From Proales similis (Eukaryota > Rotifera > Eurotatoria > Ploima > Proalidae), in assembly GCA_019059635.1 (NCBI GenBank), contig JAGVRJ010000013.1, forward strand, positions 1,426,001 to 1,490,000: a stretch of DNA of 64,000 bases, read 5' to 3'. Position numbers and translations under genes: made by a program. The notes under the pieces are model-generated. The model worked only from the letters and a program-made list of their open reading frames with translations. It was not told where the DNA came from and did not search any database. Numbering within the stretch: position 1 is the first letter of the stretch; the number at the start of each line of letters is the position of its first letter. Below are positions 46,511 to 61,039 of this stretch, one piece after another.

Positions 46511-49500
46511 ATGCTTAACCCAGGCTTCGCTTATTTTATCTATTTTCTGATCTGCTTGCAGGCAGGAATAAAGGAAATTAATAGCTATAGCGCCAAACAA
46601 GTTCAACACTTAACCATGGATGTTGACGGTTACAATAACCTGATCGTGGCTATAGAGGATGAAGTTCAAGAGAGCCAGGAACTTATAGAAAGCATAAAGT
46701 CTGTTTTTAATGATTCATCGAGATTTCTTTTTGAAGCGAGTAGGTAAATATAAAAGTTGATTAAGTTAATATTAGCTAGTTGATATACATGATATGCAAT
46801 CAAGAGGTCATTTTAGATTCGGGGCGATTAAGATTATGATCCCTCCAACTTGGGAAATGGACAAGTACTTTGATAATTTCAACTTTGAATCACAAGATGG
46901 ACGCTTAACTATTTCCCATTACTATACTTATGATTCTGCTATGTTTCGAATTGCCAACCGATATAAACAGATGACCGACTTCCCATTTGTAATTAACTAC
47001 GCATCTACTTGTGGCGAACCGGGGAAATATATTTCAGTCACTCCTCAGTATTTTATTGATCGTGTTGGGTCAGAAAAGCTTTATGGTACCTTTCCAAAAG
47101 TAAGATCATTTCAAGACTTTTCAAATAAGAACGGTTCAATATTTGAAATAAGGTTATGATTCACAACTGGGCCCAACTCAGATATGGGGTATACTCAGAA
47201 GTTCCGTATAAAGATGAAAGTTCAAGTAGCGAATTTTATTTAAATGAGTTTGGAGAAATAGAAGCCACCCGATGTAGTCAAAGTCTTACAGGAACAATAA
47301 GGAATCCCAAGAGCATGTTTGGCCCTTGTAAAATATTTGACAAAAATGGCCTCCCGTCAAAAGAATGCATATTTCAAGATGACATTTTCACTTTAAAAAG
47401 AAACATTTCCGTTGGATCGCTACTCTACAGGCCATTTGTAGCTCAGGTGAGATATTATACGGTATATTTGTTCCCAATTATGAATTTTCGATAAAAATTG
47501 TAAATAGATAGTTGAATTCTGTGATAATAACATTTCAAGCCCGGATACATTTCATAATAAGCTAGCGCCGACTTTGCAAAACAGAGAATGTGGAGGTGAA
47601 AGTGTTTGGCAAGTAAGTGAAGCGATCAAGGAAAGAGCAAATTAATGATAGCTAGTTTCAAAATGATTGCAAAGGTTATTAGGAAACACAAAGATTACAA
47701 GTATGCACAAAGCCTACCGAGTGCATTCCTACAGTATTCTCCGCCTCGCTTTCAAATAGTTAAAAGGGCCAATAAGAAGCTTGTCCTGGTCATAGACAAG
47801 GGCATTAAATTTAACCAAAAAGCAAACTTCAATCGTCTTGAAAAAGTAAAATTACTGAATTAAAATAGCCAACGTATTTCCTTATTTATATAATTTAGAT
47901 TCTGAATGATTTTTTTCAACTTATGCTTGATCCCGATGATCAAATAGCAATTGTTCATTTTAGCAATTTTGCGAAAATCACAACTTCATTTGTTCGACTC
48001 AAGAATGCTAGTACAAGGAAAAAGTTGTCTTATTTAGCTCTACCTATGCAAGAGAAACCTCTGTATCAAACCAACGTATGGAATGGTAGTACGATTTTTT
48101 ATTTCTTAAAATCATCACTAAACCTTATCTTACAAAAGCTTTATCGTTGAGCATTAATATAATTGAAGAAGAAGCTCGCAGCAGCAAAGAAATAGGAGGG
48201 CACGTGGTTTTAATCACTGGTACCAAAGCAGATTCGAGATATCCTAAACTTAGAAAAATACAAGAGAGGGTAACTACGCCAAAATAATCAAAAAAATTTC
48301 AGAAATTTGATAAATTTTCGTTAAGATTCAGCTAAATAAGATCAAACTTGATGTTATTCATTTGATGGCTGAACATGGTGATGAACTTTTGGAAAAAATG
48401 AGCCATCTAAGCTTGGGAAGGTATTACAACTTGAATGAAGCCTATAAGCTTGAAGGTCTATATGATGCTCTTATAAGCGCTGCCAATCACAACCGAGGTA
48501 TCTTTCTTTTCTGGAATTTTCCGGCTCCTTTTTCTCAGTATCGGATTTTAGCTGAACAAAGAAAGATTCCTCAGCTTCTCAGGCATCATTTTGAAGTTCT
48601 TCCATCTCAGGATAGATCTGGAACAGTTCTTGTCGATGCCTTTATAGCACAATCAGACAATGCAGTTCTCAAATTTTCATTTTTTGTTGAAAACGCATTT
48701 ACAAACGTCGAAGTTATTGTAAAAGAGCCAAACGGACGAGAACATTCATCCAAGCAGTTCCTTCGCTGCCGAGATTCATCATTATACAGTCAAGACTTGA
48801 ACTCGTTATATTCTCCCCTAGAAATAGAGTGTGAATTCAAAAACATCAGACAAGGATCGTGGATATATCAAATAAAAAATCCAAGTTCGCGTCCTATCTA
48901 TGCCGATGTCTCCGTAAATGTATTCTTTAACCAGGTTCAAGACCCCACATCTTATTATTACTCAAACTACTACGATCGGCTGGAAATCAGTGAAGAAACC
49001 AAACATCAAAAGCAAGAAACTGTTGGGAAGATTCATCTTGAGGCTCAATGGGCAAACGAAGTCGTTTATTATCCGAATTCACAGATATTATACGCAGCTA
49101 TTAGTTGCGGTTTGCGACCTGTCCTGGGAGCTTATGTTGAAGCGATTATCTATCGACCATCAGGCGATTACATTATTATGGAGCTTAAAGATAACGGCCT
49201 CAACGCAGATAGATATTCTAATGATGGGGTCTATTCAGGTTATTTTAGTCAATTCACTTTAAATGGAGCCTATCAAGTACGTGTTAATATAAAGTCGACT
49301 GAATTTACTCAAACAGCGTTTGGAAAGCTATTAAACCTGCCGTTTTTTGAACACTTTCCGATTTATAGCATAACCCCAGAACTTAAGAAACACTCAGAGC
49401 CTGCTATATATTTTGAGCGAACAATTTCAATCAATCATTTTGTTCTGAACGATTTTGATGGTTTGTTGTTTTAATTACGCTTAGATGCCATCAAATGTAT

Positions 49501-50246
49501 TTTAAACTTTTAATTTTTTGCTAATTCATTTGATTCAGCCAACAATGACCAAATGGGACCGTGCAAAATCAATGATTTGAGACTTGTTGATAAAATTGAA
49601 TCAAATAATCAGTCAATTGCGTTGCTCGAATTTACATCGCCTTGTCACCAAGGACATCTTTCAAAAAGTATAGCCTTTTTAAATTTTTTCGTTGAGGATC
49701 TTTTTTTATTTGAGAAAAAGATCAGTTTTATGAAATTGAAGTAACATATCAATCGCAACAGGCCGAGGTCGCTCAACCTGTGGAAATTATTAGATCCTCA
49801 TTTGAGAATATGCAAGATCAGCCCCCCGGGATTAACCAAACTTTCGAGCTTGATTTGAGTCAGTATATCGGCAGCGTTTTATTTGTGAAGATAAGAGCAC
49901 AAGACACGAAGAAAAATAAAGGACCATGGTCGCAAGCAGTTGCAATCAAACTGTCTTCTGAACCCAAGCTTGCGTCAAGCATTAGACAATACATTCCTGA
50001 CCATTCGAAAATTACCGATTTGGCTGCCCCTCAAGAGTTAGTGGGATCGCTTACCCTAAACTTAGTCAAGGTCTTGCTTTATGGTAATTAAATGTTAAGA
50101 ATTCTGTTTGCTCGCCTTTTTAACCAGTTTACCCTGAAGCAAGCTTGGCCATTTTATTTGTGCTGCAGCTGACAGTATTTGGAAATTACCTTGTTCGGAG
50201 ATTAAATGAGCGCAATCGTTTGCGTTTTAAGCCAGTACGTGTTTGA
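46511..50246 (+). CDS. CLCA-family secreted/membrane protein, protease and MIDAS motifs lost
   Basis: Eleven exons (46511-46743, 46805-47099, 47153-47446, 47508-47612, 47675-47845, 47899-48085, 48139-48269, 48326-49460, 49539-49667, 49721-50083, 50128-50246) give 1053 residues. A signal peptide (1-19) is followed by the CLCA N-terminal block (GYNNLIVAI, IKIMIPPTW, GEPGKYISVTPQYF), the protease site region IHNWAQLRYGVYSE (residues 179-192), a Cys-containing segment (CSQSLTGT), a vWA domain, the CLCA beta-sandwich and FN3 region (MELKDNGLNADRYSNDGVYSGYF), and a C-terminal TM helix (about 1019-1037) with a basic tail. CLCA proteins normally have HEWAH and DxSxS; here they are HNWAQ and D350-K-G-I-K, so zinc cleavage and metal-ion adhesion are predicted lost. 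Known family role: modulating calcium-activated chloride currents. The last intron is only 44 bp. Confidence 0.87.
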
Positions 50247-51332
50247 TATGTGAGCAATGTTTAGAATAAACGAAGCCCGGCCGAAAACTGAGTTGTATTG
50301 TGCAATTCATGGTGATTATGGGAGGCGAGAAAACAAATAAATAGCTAAAGCGGCAACAAGTCGCTGTTTGAACAAGATTTAACGAGTAGAGAAACAAACG
50401 CGCGTGGACACTTTGAAAACAAATGTGCTGGAAGGCATGTTCGACTGTAGCTACTGCTGCTGCTGCTAAGGGTGTTTTTTCAGGAGTAACAGATCAATCA
50501 GATCAAAGTCTGAGTAAACAACCTAAATACCATGGCGCATGTGAAGAACTATGGATCAACTTTTCATCGCCGCTGACTTTTTAATTAATTGTATTGATAC
50601 TCGGAATCAATATTTGGCGCGCCTATTTGCCGAAACCTTAGGGAAGAGGCGGATAAATAAAGTGCTTTCACGGTCGTTCGTAGGAAACCGGTGTGAGGCC
50701 GCATCTAACAGCTAAAGAAAGGGGTTAGCAGCCAATCAGAATAAAATTACTACTCTTAATTAGAGTCAGTGAGTAGTGCAAGTCAATCAAATCGCATTTA
50801 ATTTGAATAAACGAAAATCACAAGTTGTTGTGAACAATGAAGTCGCTTGACGCCCGGATAACCTCATCATTCATTTTCAAATATAAGTTAATATTAATTT
50901 CAATCACGAGCAAATAATGAAATATAATTGAATTCAGTAAAATAACAAACGTTTAAGTAAACAAATGGAAAAATTAGTACGGTTGAGAAGAGCCCTTTGA
51001 GTCGGGCGCACGACAGTTCGGATGAATTAATTTGCCGATCAAACTGAGGGCTTAAGTCTTTTATTTACCATGCGAGCGGCAGCTCCGTTTGAGTCGACCG
51101 CGCGCTTCCATTATTTGAAGTTTTAACACCCAAACAAATTGATACAAGAACAAAGATTGTCAAATCAAAACTTTTCATTGATCCCTTTTGCGCACAACCA
51201 ATTTCAGTTATATAGTTCGTTATATAAGATTTATTTACATCAGGAAATTTGAATTTTTCAGCACACCAAGATTATAGATACAAAATATTAAATAACCCAA
51301 TTAATAGATAGGATTAACATATGGGAACTGAC
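50247..51332. other. Intergenic region between convergent CLCA and slouch
   Basis: About 1.1 kb. AATAAACGAAG near 50263 probably ends CLCA; several minus-strand AATAAA-like sites near 51225-51240 could end slouch. A (CTG)4-5 run lies near 50455. No gene. Confidence 0.4.
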
Positions 51333-52901
<1,569 letters not shown>

Positions 52902-53592
52902 TTAATATGACGCTTTTAACTGTGTTCTTATGAAAGTGAAATTCTGACAAAAGCGATCTCAATTTCATTTATGGCTGAATAGAAATCTAATAGACCCAAT
53001 TAAATTCATAAATAGCGTTTGAGAAGCTTTTTAGTTGAATAAAATTTTCGTTGGAAATATCCTGCCCCTCGTGATGATGACGACGATGAGGGCTTTCAAT
53101 TAATTTAAGGTGTAATTTATAATGAATTAAATAAATATTAGAACTGCGGCGAGCCAAGTAGGGCCAATAGAAAGAGAAAAGATGAAATTTCATATGCTAA
53201 ATTAAATTAGATATGAAATGGGTGTCAGGTGTGTGCGGTAATGCTTAAGATCAAGCGATCATTTTGCTCAAACAAGAAGTATTCCCTTCTTGACTTTGAA
53301 AGGCATCTTTATTTAAAAATGCTGCGTTTAAACGCCGACTAATACGCTCAATCTATATTCATCATGTTGGCTCAGATTAGGCCTGGCGCTTCATGAATTT
53401 AGATTGAAAGCTAATGCGACCAATTTTTAGGAGCGAATTGCCCGTAGCCTCTTTGTATAAATATAAAAGAGTATTTAATTTTGGAAAACCATGGTTTTTA
53501 TGGTAGTGGATGAGTTGTGTATAATACGAAATCGATTGGCTGTTCAGGCAGCAATCATAAATTAATCGGCGCTAAATGGAAGGCACTATAGC

Positions 53593-53647
53593 GCCAATGA
53601 GCTTCGCCCGACCAATAAACGCATGCAGCTCATTGGCTGGGCCATGC
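53593..53647. repeat. 11-bp inverted repeat of a CCAAT element
   Basis: GCCAATGAGCT (53593-53603) and AGCTCATTGGC (53637-53647) are perfect inverted copies separated by 33 bp; each arm contains a CCAAT box, and a further CCAAT lies in the loop (53621-53626). It could be a promoter element pair (NF-Y type) or a small hairpin. Confidence 0.4.
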
Positions 53648-53676
53648 GAACACTCAAATGTTAGCATTCCACCTGA

Positions 53677-53696
53677 ACTAATTAATATTAATTAGT
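53677..53696. promoter_or_regulatory. 20-bp perfect palindrome with paired TAATTA homeodomain cores
   Basis: ACTAATTAATATTAATTAGT equals its own reverse complement and contains two TAATTA cores around an AATATT centre, about 780 bp upstream of the slouch start codon. Spacing suits a homeodomain dimer. Its role is inferred. Confidence 0.4.
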
Positions 53697-56389
53697 ATGG
53701 CCGATTTTCGAAATAAGCTTAGACGTGTATGATGAGCCTCGCTCAACTGGGCGCCAACCGACTTACTCAAATAAATCTTTATTCGAGTTAAAGCGATTCT
53801 AAGCTGCGTGTCAAAAGACTTGAACGTGAGTTGCTCACAAATAAACAGACCGGTTTGTTCCTTAATCCCTGTATGGGGCTTTTAATGAGTTACGTGTGTC
53901 TTGAATCAACAAAAGCGCTACTCAGAATATTAATTTGGAAATGGAAGTACGTCGGCATGAGAAGGACTCGGCGGCGCGAGAAAAAGCATAACGATACTCT
54001 CCTATTCGTTTAATTTGAGCCCTGTTGAGATTTGCCATAGGAGAGGCTTGATATTCTCTACTGAACGAAATTGATATTTAGGCCAAGCAGCGAGAAATTA
54101 ATTGAAAACTGCCGAGCGCCACATCACACCAACCCTCGCTATTGATCCCAACTACTATATGATTACTTAAGAAAGATTTGGGAACTATTCAATTATGCGC
54201 TAATCGGAATGGTGTTTGGCGATGATAATAAAGATTGAAGTACGGAGTATACTGATTTGTCATCAGTTTCCTTATTAAATAATCGAAATTACATATTTTT
54301 AGTTTAAGTTTAGCACTAATACCCATACAATAAGAACAATGGAGGCCGAAAATTAACTTAATATCACCCAAAAAAATACTTAGATCGGAAGTTAACAATA
54401 AGTGATAGTAAAAATTTAGATTTTGGCTCTTAATCGAATGTTCAATTAAAGCGATTTTACGGCGAAATGCTCCTAGTTCCTATTTGGGGAGTAAGCAAAA
54501 TGTTCAATAAATTACTAAATCATGTTTTTCCATAAATGCACGCTAGAAACCTCACGACACGATGTCCACTTGAGCAGAGTTAAACTGATCATATCGCTGA
54601 GAGTGCGAAGAGAGGTAGCACCATTATCACAATTGGATTAATCTCAAGCGAACTGTGCTTATTCGATCGAATTTTTCTCTAGGCACGCCATTATTTTTGA
54701 TCATTCACATGGTTGATTTCGATATTCACTTGTCTATATAATCCAATTTTTCTCACCGGGTTCGTTGATCCATTGATGAGTTGTGTTTAAGTCTTTGAAC
54801 CTGTCACGTCCAAAATAAGGATAGAATAGAATTCCTAAAACATTCGTATGTAAATTTTGTTGAATGTTAGGCCCCAGAGGAAAGTTTCAACGGCCACCGT
54901 TATAATTACATTTAAACAGTGCGAGAGGATATTTTGATCCTTCTCAAGTGTTTTTGCAACTGTGTTCTAATTGCATATATACACTCTACACGAAAAAGCA
55001 ATATCTAACTAAATTTAATGAGCATGTTGGGAGTAATAAATAAATCATGTGCCAAGCAAACGATTTGCTGAGCCTTATCTCAAATCTTCTTAATGATAAT
55101 CGAACCCCAAAGGAGAAGCATTCCGATATGGTTACTCTCTAAAATGCCTCATTTTCTTAGAGTGAATGTAAGGTCTGGGCAAATTGTAAAAAGAAAATTG
55201 AAAGACTGGGTTACTAAATTAAAAACAAAATGAAATGTGATTTGATGTCGAATGTAAAAAAGGTAAAAATAAAGTAATAGACAATTCTTAAGTATCGAAA
55301 TCGATTTCCCCATTAATCAACATTTAAGAGTACAATTTCTTTCCTGTTTGAAAACAATTGAATGAAAAGAGATCGCTTTTTTCTCCTTTTAAACGATATC
55401 AATTACCAAAATATCTATCGGAAGCTCAAAGACTTACCGAAAGATTTTGGCTTAGCTGGTGAGTAAGAAAAGAAGATTGGTTCTGTCTGCAATCTGCACT
55501 TGCTTCTCATTGACGTCGAATCTTAATTATCATCGATCCATCAAATCCAAATTGTTCGGTCGATAAGTAGCAATTTAATTAATAGTGAATTAATGATAAA
55601 TATTAAGTAAATAAGCGCCACATAGTTCTGCGGCAAGCACTAAGTATTCATGTTATTTATTAACCCAGACTCTTATTCACCGACTGCTCATCACTCTCTA
55701 GTATTAACGCTTGCCCTCATACTGATTTGTTTCGTTTTCTTTTATTTCCCGATATGCGAAAACGCTTTGCTCTGCTCAATATGCCTCAAAAGTCAGATTA
55801 ATAGCAGTCAATGATGATTATAAAGTCTGATAATTAATAAGCGTTTACTGACGCGCGCTCTAACGATGTTCCTTTCTTAAGTTCAACACCAACTTAAAAA
55901 TAAGACGCAGGACTGTTGGATCTATTAATTACAATAAAAATTATGATGCTGATATCGATTCAAAGCCCATTCACATTTATCATTCAGCTTTCATTCCTGA
56001 TTTTTCCATTAAGCGCTCTCGAGAGAACCTGATGAAAATCAGAGAAAAGGGAATTACGGCTATCAGTTTAACGTTTTTGGCACCATTATCAATTAAATGT
56101 AGATTCAACTTTTAGAAAGCTGATTGTTATTTAACCTTGAATTTTGGTTTATATTGAAACCAATAGGCCAAGACTTCTCAGGAACTAAAGCAAAAATATT
56201 TGAATAAGTTACAGAAGTTAGTTTTGCGAGTGTCTGCTTAATTTTGCAATATTCATTAAAAAGTAAATGTCGTAGATGCTTGATCGTCTTGATCATCAAT
56301 CCCTTTGGCATTATATTCGAAGAGTTTTGTACTCGATTTTCGTAGTTTAATCCAAAATAAAATAATAAGTAAAGCCTTTCATCTTGAAG

Positions 56390-56856
<467 letters not shown>

Positions 56857-57230
56857 TCCCTTCTGACACAAAAAAGATGAAAAACTGCTATCGGCACTTA
56901 AATTAATTCATCAAAAATTACACGCAAATCTGATACGACTTTTAGCAATATATTCAGATTTTTTCTCGCCCAAATAAAGGAATATGTGTAAAAAATCAAC
57001 TGAAAGATGAATCAGTCTTCAATTTGACCCAGTCAACTATCTAACTTCCTGAATTCAAACTTTAAGCCGGACCTTTGAAGCCGAAAATTTTTTCGAAATA
57101 TATCTTAAGGTCAAAAGGTAATTTCTCAAGTTTTTATGAAAGTTTTTTGGAGACATAAAAAAGAAGTTAACGGGATTTCCACGAAAACTGATAATTTATT
57201 AAATCATTTCTAATTGATACTTCTTTAATT

Positions 57231-58366
57231 TTATGATTTTTTTTGCCAAATGGTAATCAGGCAGACTGTGAATTGGTGCTTTCTGCGTGTTTCTCTTATG
57301 AACATGGGAATATTAAGCTCATGTTTAAGCTCGAAAGCATCTTCTAAAACTTTTCGCAGTCCTTTTTTGCGTTTAATATCTTGGTTACAACCTAAATACC
57401 AATAAAAAATAAAAAGCCATTTTACCATCTAAACCTCCGATTTCGGTTCCCTTGCAATCGTAATAACCTCCGAGCCAATTGTCCTTGTTTAATTTTTAAA
57501 AGTTGTTTTTTGCTCAAGAAACGAATCAATTACTTCGGGAGTATACTGCGAGCCCCAGCTAAATGGAGTTGACAATATGGCGTATCCATTTGGCTTGACT
57601 AACTGCTTCAGCCGGTTCAAGAAGAGCATAGGTTCTACCAGCCGGCAAACCAAATTAGAAGCAAGTACAAGTTCGAACTGACCTAGATCAGGACGCAAGT
57701 AACAAGCGTCTCCTACTTCAAATCTGATTCTTTCAGTATTGACATCCGGATCTATTCTTGCTTTGAGTTTTTGCATAATATTCCCCTCCAAACGGCATTG
57801 ATAGCTTAGCTCTTTTTCCCTTAGCAATTTATTGCACGCATTAATAAAACTTTCACTATAGTCGATTCCGATAACTGAGTCAAACAGCTTAGAAAGTTCG
57901 AAGCATGAACGACCAACAGCACATCCTGTTTAAAAAATATTATTATTATTCTTGTTTTATTTCTAGTTCACCGCTTTTACCTATGTCAAGTGCCGATCGA
58001 GGATGACCCTTGCCCAATTTTAGAATCCATTTCAGTATTTATAATTATATTGAGAATTCTTACTTTATCTGAAAAGAAAATATCAGGACAATAATCACGG
58101 CAGAGTAACGCAACTTTCTTTGGAAACAGGAAGCAGTTTTTCACATCAGCATATTCACCAAGTTCGAATTGTAAAAATTCATTCCCTTCAGCAAAATTGA
58201 ATAGCATATATTGATCAAGAAGCTCCTGCTCTTCATAAATCTTGCTTTGCTTCTGCTTTTCTGTGCCTTCGGTAGCGCTTAAGAGTTTCTTTAGGACGAT
58301 ATAAACCGCTACAGAAGCGACGCCGCTTGCGCTGCATGCAAGTGCTAGTTGACTTTTACTCGCCAT
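57231..58366 (-). CDS. Membrane-anchored SAM methyltransferase, OvoA C-terminal (mercaptohistidine N-methyltransferase)-like
   Basis: Five exons (58366-58064, 58008-57981, 57925-57534, 57483-57426, 57379-57231) give 309 residues. An N-terminal hydrophobic stretch (about 6-27, LACSASGVASVAVYIVL) looks like a membrane anchor. Then QYMLFNFAEG, SALDIGCAVGRSCFELSK (SAM motif I), VIGIDYSESFI, LSYQCRLEG, RIRFEVGDACYLRPDLGQFE, LVLASNLVCRL, LVKPNGYAILSTPFSW, YTPEDNWLGGY and, at the end, IPMFIRETRRKHQFTV. This order matches the C-terminal methyltransferase domain of OvoA (ovothiol synthesis). The OvoA sulfoxide synthase domain is absent. Substrate is therefore inference; ovothiol-type methylation would need a separate partner or another imidazole substrate. 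Confidence 0.78.
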
Positions 58367-58929
58367 TTGAGGGAAATAGAAGAACTTGGCTACGTGTTGA
58401 GTTAATGTTTTATCGCTTTTTACCAGTATCGAACAGGTTTTGGTCTATATAAACTTTGAAGCTTATCTTGGTTTATCATTACAAGATAAGAAACATAATC
58501 AAAATTACATCGGACGTATTACTTATATTGTATGAATTGCGATAGGTGAGAGTTTATCGTTTCAACGCAATATTAGCATTGTGTCTAGCTTTTGTTTGAT
58601 TAAAAATGTTGGCTTTAGGCTTGAATAAAAGATAGAAAACTCCTAATCATTTACTCGCCTTTTTTATAACTGTTATGTCTTATCCTGAAATTCACCTTTC
58701 TATTTAAATAGACTGAATGCCGAGTGATATAAGAGTGACCTCAGTTTAAGTTGGACTGGTTGATTTTGCAACCTGCTATTTAGCTAATCGACCTAAGGAA
58801 TTTATCTTATTGGTATTTAAGCAAGATGTCTATGGCCATGTTTTGGAAAGATCTTTTAGGACTAAAACGAATCCATTCAGATAGCTAAACCTTTAAATAT
58901 CTTTAAACCTTAACCGGCTATTTTAGAAA
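58367..58929. other. Divergent promoter region of the methyltransferase and alkaline phosphatase
   Basis: About 560 bp, AT-rich. ATTTTAG ends 3 bases before the phosphatase ATG. No gene. Confidence 0.4.
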
Positions 58930-60993
58930 ATGAGAATTCACATTATAATTTTTTCGCTTATTGGAGCCATATACTGCTCAAGTGATTGGAGTTCTGATAT
59001 TAACCGCAACAAATGGAACGAATATGCAAATACCAAATTAAATGAAAAACTAGGGCGGCGTTTCAATCAAAAAATTGCAAAAAACATCATCCTATTTTTG
59101 GGTGACGGAATGGGTCCAAGTACTGTGACAGCTGGTCGAATTCACAAAGGACAACTTTTGGGAAGAAACGGTGAGGAAGAAGTTTTGGCAATGGAGAGTT
59201 TGCCACACTTGGCACTTTCTAAGGTAAATGCTTTAAATACTTCAGATAATTTTTAGGCTCTGGCTAATAATTAAAAGACTTACAATATCGATGCCCAAAC
59301 CCCTGATAGTGCGGGAACTGCAACCGCTTATTTGTGCGGAGTTAAGACTCGGATCGGAGCGATTGGAGTTGACGGAAATGCCGTTGATTGTTCAACAACA
59401 AAAGCAAGCGAACTAGATTCAATCCTTATCTGGGCTCACCAGGCTGGAAAATCAACGGGAATTGTTACCACCACCCGAATTACCCATGCTACCCCCGCAG
59501 GAGCTTACGCCCATGTTCCTAATAGAGACTGGGAAGCCTATGATGACTATAACTTCGGATCTCAACAACATCAAGAGGGATGCAAGGATATAGCTGCTCA
59601 ACTTATCGAAGATAACTTTTTCATAAATGTAACATACACATAATTAATTGAAACTCAAAAAAACCTAAGAAGTTTAAAATAGGTAATAATGGGTGGAGGA
59701 AGGACCAAGTTCCTTCCAAAAACGATGAATGACTTTGGTACAAACCGTTTAGGCGAAAGGACAGATAACAGAAGCCTGATTAACGAGTGGCAAGAAATGA
59801 TGAATAAGAAAAAGTTATCTCATAAATTTGTTTGGAACTATGACGATTTTAAGGCATTGAAGCCTAATCAATACAATCATGTCCTCGGTAACCATATCTT
59901 AATGTTTCGAAAACTCAAATTATATTCCAATTATTTTTAACATTATTTTTAGCTCTTTTTAGTCCAAGTCATATGGACTATGAGCTTGACCGTGTTAGAA
60001 AGCCTGTTATTGACCAACCAAGTTTGGCCAATATGACCGAAAAGGCAATTGAACTGCTAAGAACTAATCCGAATGGGTTTTTCCTCTTAGTAGAAGGTAA
60101 ATCATTAACCTTATGCAACTTTATGATTCTTAATAAAATCTGAAATCATTATTAAACAGGCGGTCGAATCGATCACGCTCATCATGATACAAATGCTAGG
60201 AGAGCGTTAGACGATTTTGTAGCTTTTGATGAGTCAATAGCACTCGCCCTAAAGAAAGTCTCAGTCGAAGAAACCATTCTAGTAGTAACTGCCGACCATT
60301 CACATGTGTAAGACTAAATTCCCCTGTCGGTTTGATTAATTATTAACATCTATAGAAGTTTTACCTTGGGTGGTTATAATGACCGAGGTGCATCACTTTT
60401 TGGCCTAGTGAAATCAAAAGAAGGAGGACTGTCATCGAAAAAGCTCACTTATACACCGCTCCTATATGGAAATGGCCCCGGTTTCAAAGAGAACCGCAGT
60501 CAAAACCTTACTGAAGAGATAACAAGTAGAATAGAGACTCAATTGAAACCCCCATTGAAGAATAAAAGAAAGCTTTAAAACCCTTAATAAAAAAGGCGAT
60601 ATCGGATATCTGCAAGAAACCGCAGTAAGTAAGGATTATGAAACGCATGGAGGAGAGGATGTTGCTATTTATGCCACAGGACCGATGAGTTTCTTAATGG
60701 ATGGGTAGAAAACAAAAGCTCTGCGAATAACTTAATTAATTCCTAAAGTAAAACTCTAGAACGGTGGAGCAAAACTACATACCACATGCAATGGCATACA
60801 GTGCTTGGTAATAAAATCTTGAATCGATTGGTAAATTTATTTTACCCTAAACCCTAAAAGTATTGGACCATATGATACGGTTGTCTGTCGACAAAAGAGA
60901 GGCCTTTTTAACAACTCAGCTATAAAAAATATAAATGGAAAAATATTTGTTATATTAGCTTCTTTTATATCAATCTGGATTAAAACATTTTAA
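58930..60993 (+). CDS. Alkaline phosphatase, GPI-anchored
   Basis: Nine exons (58930-59223, 59278-59628, 59683-59887, 59953-60096, 60160-60307, 60356-60525, 60569-60704, 60760-60807, 60861-60993) give 542 residues. A signal peptide (1-16) is followed by ILFLGDGMG (metal Asp), [16 protein letters not shown] with the nucleophile Ser, [35 protein letters not shown] (metal ligands), [39 protein letters not shown] and YIPHAMAY. The C-terminus is [11 protein letters not shown], then a hydrophobic end ([13 protein letters not shown]), a GPI-attachment signal. Role: cell-surface phosphomonoesterase with two zinc and one magnesium. The seventh intron is 43 bp. Gly-to-Ala and Glu/Gly changes around HAHHDTNA are unusual but ligands are kept. 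Parvin-like coding sequence begins about 50 bp after the stop on the same strand. Confidence 0.93.
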
Positions 60994-61039
60994 TAAAATT
61001 TTATAGTTTATGAATATCTTAAACAAACCCATACTTTAG

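Larger units (their letters stand above)
52902..56389. other. Large noncoding region upstream of slouch and NEDD8
   Basis: About 3.5 kb between divergent starts, the longest gap in the window, as expected for a developmental homeobox gene. No coding frame is supported. It contains many TAAT/ATTA cores, the palindrome at 53677-53696 and the CCAAT inverted repeat at 53593-53647. Confidence 0.5.

Noticed and set aside
60843-60859. CCCTAAA telomere-like repeat
   Set aside because: Only two units inside a 53-bp phosphatase intron; the repeat is too short to mean anything.
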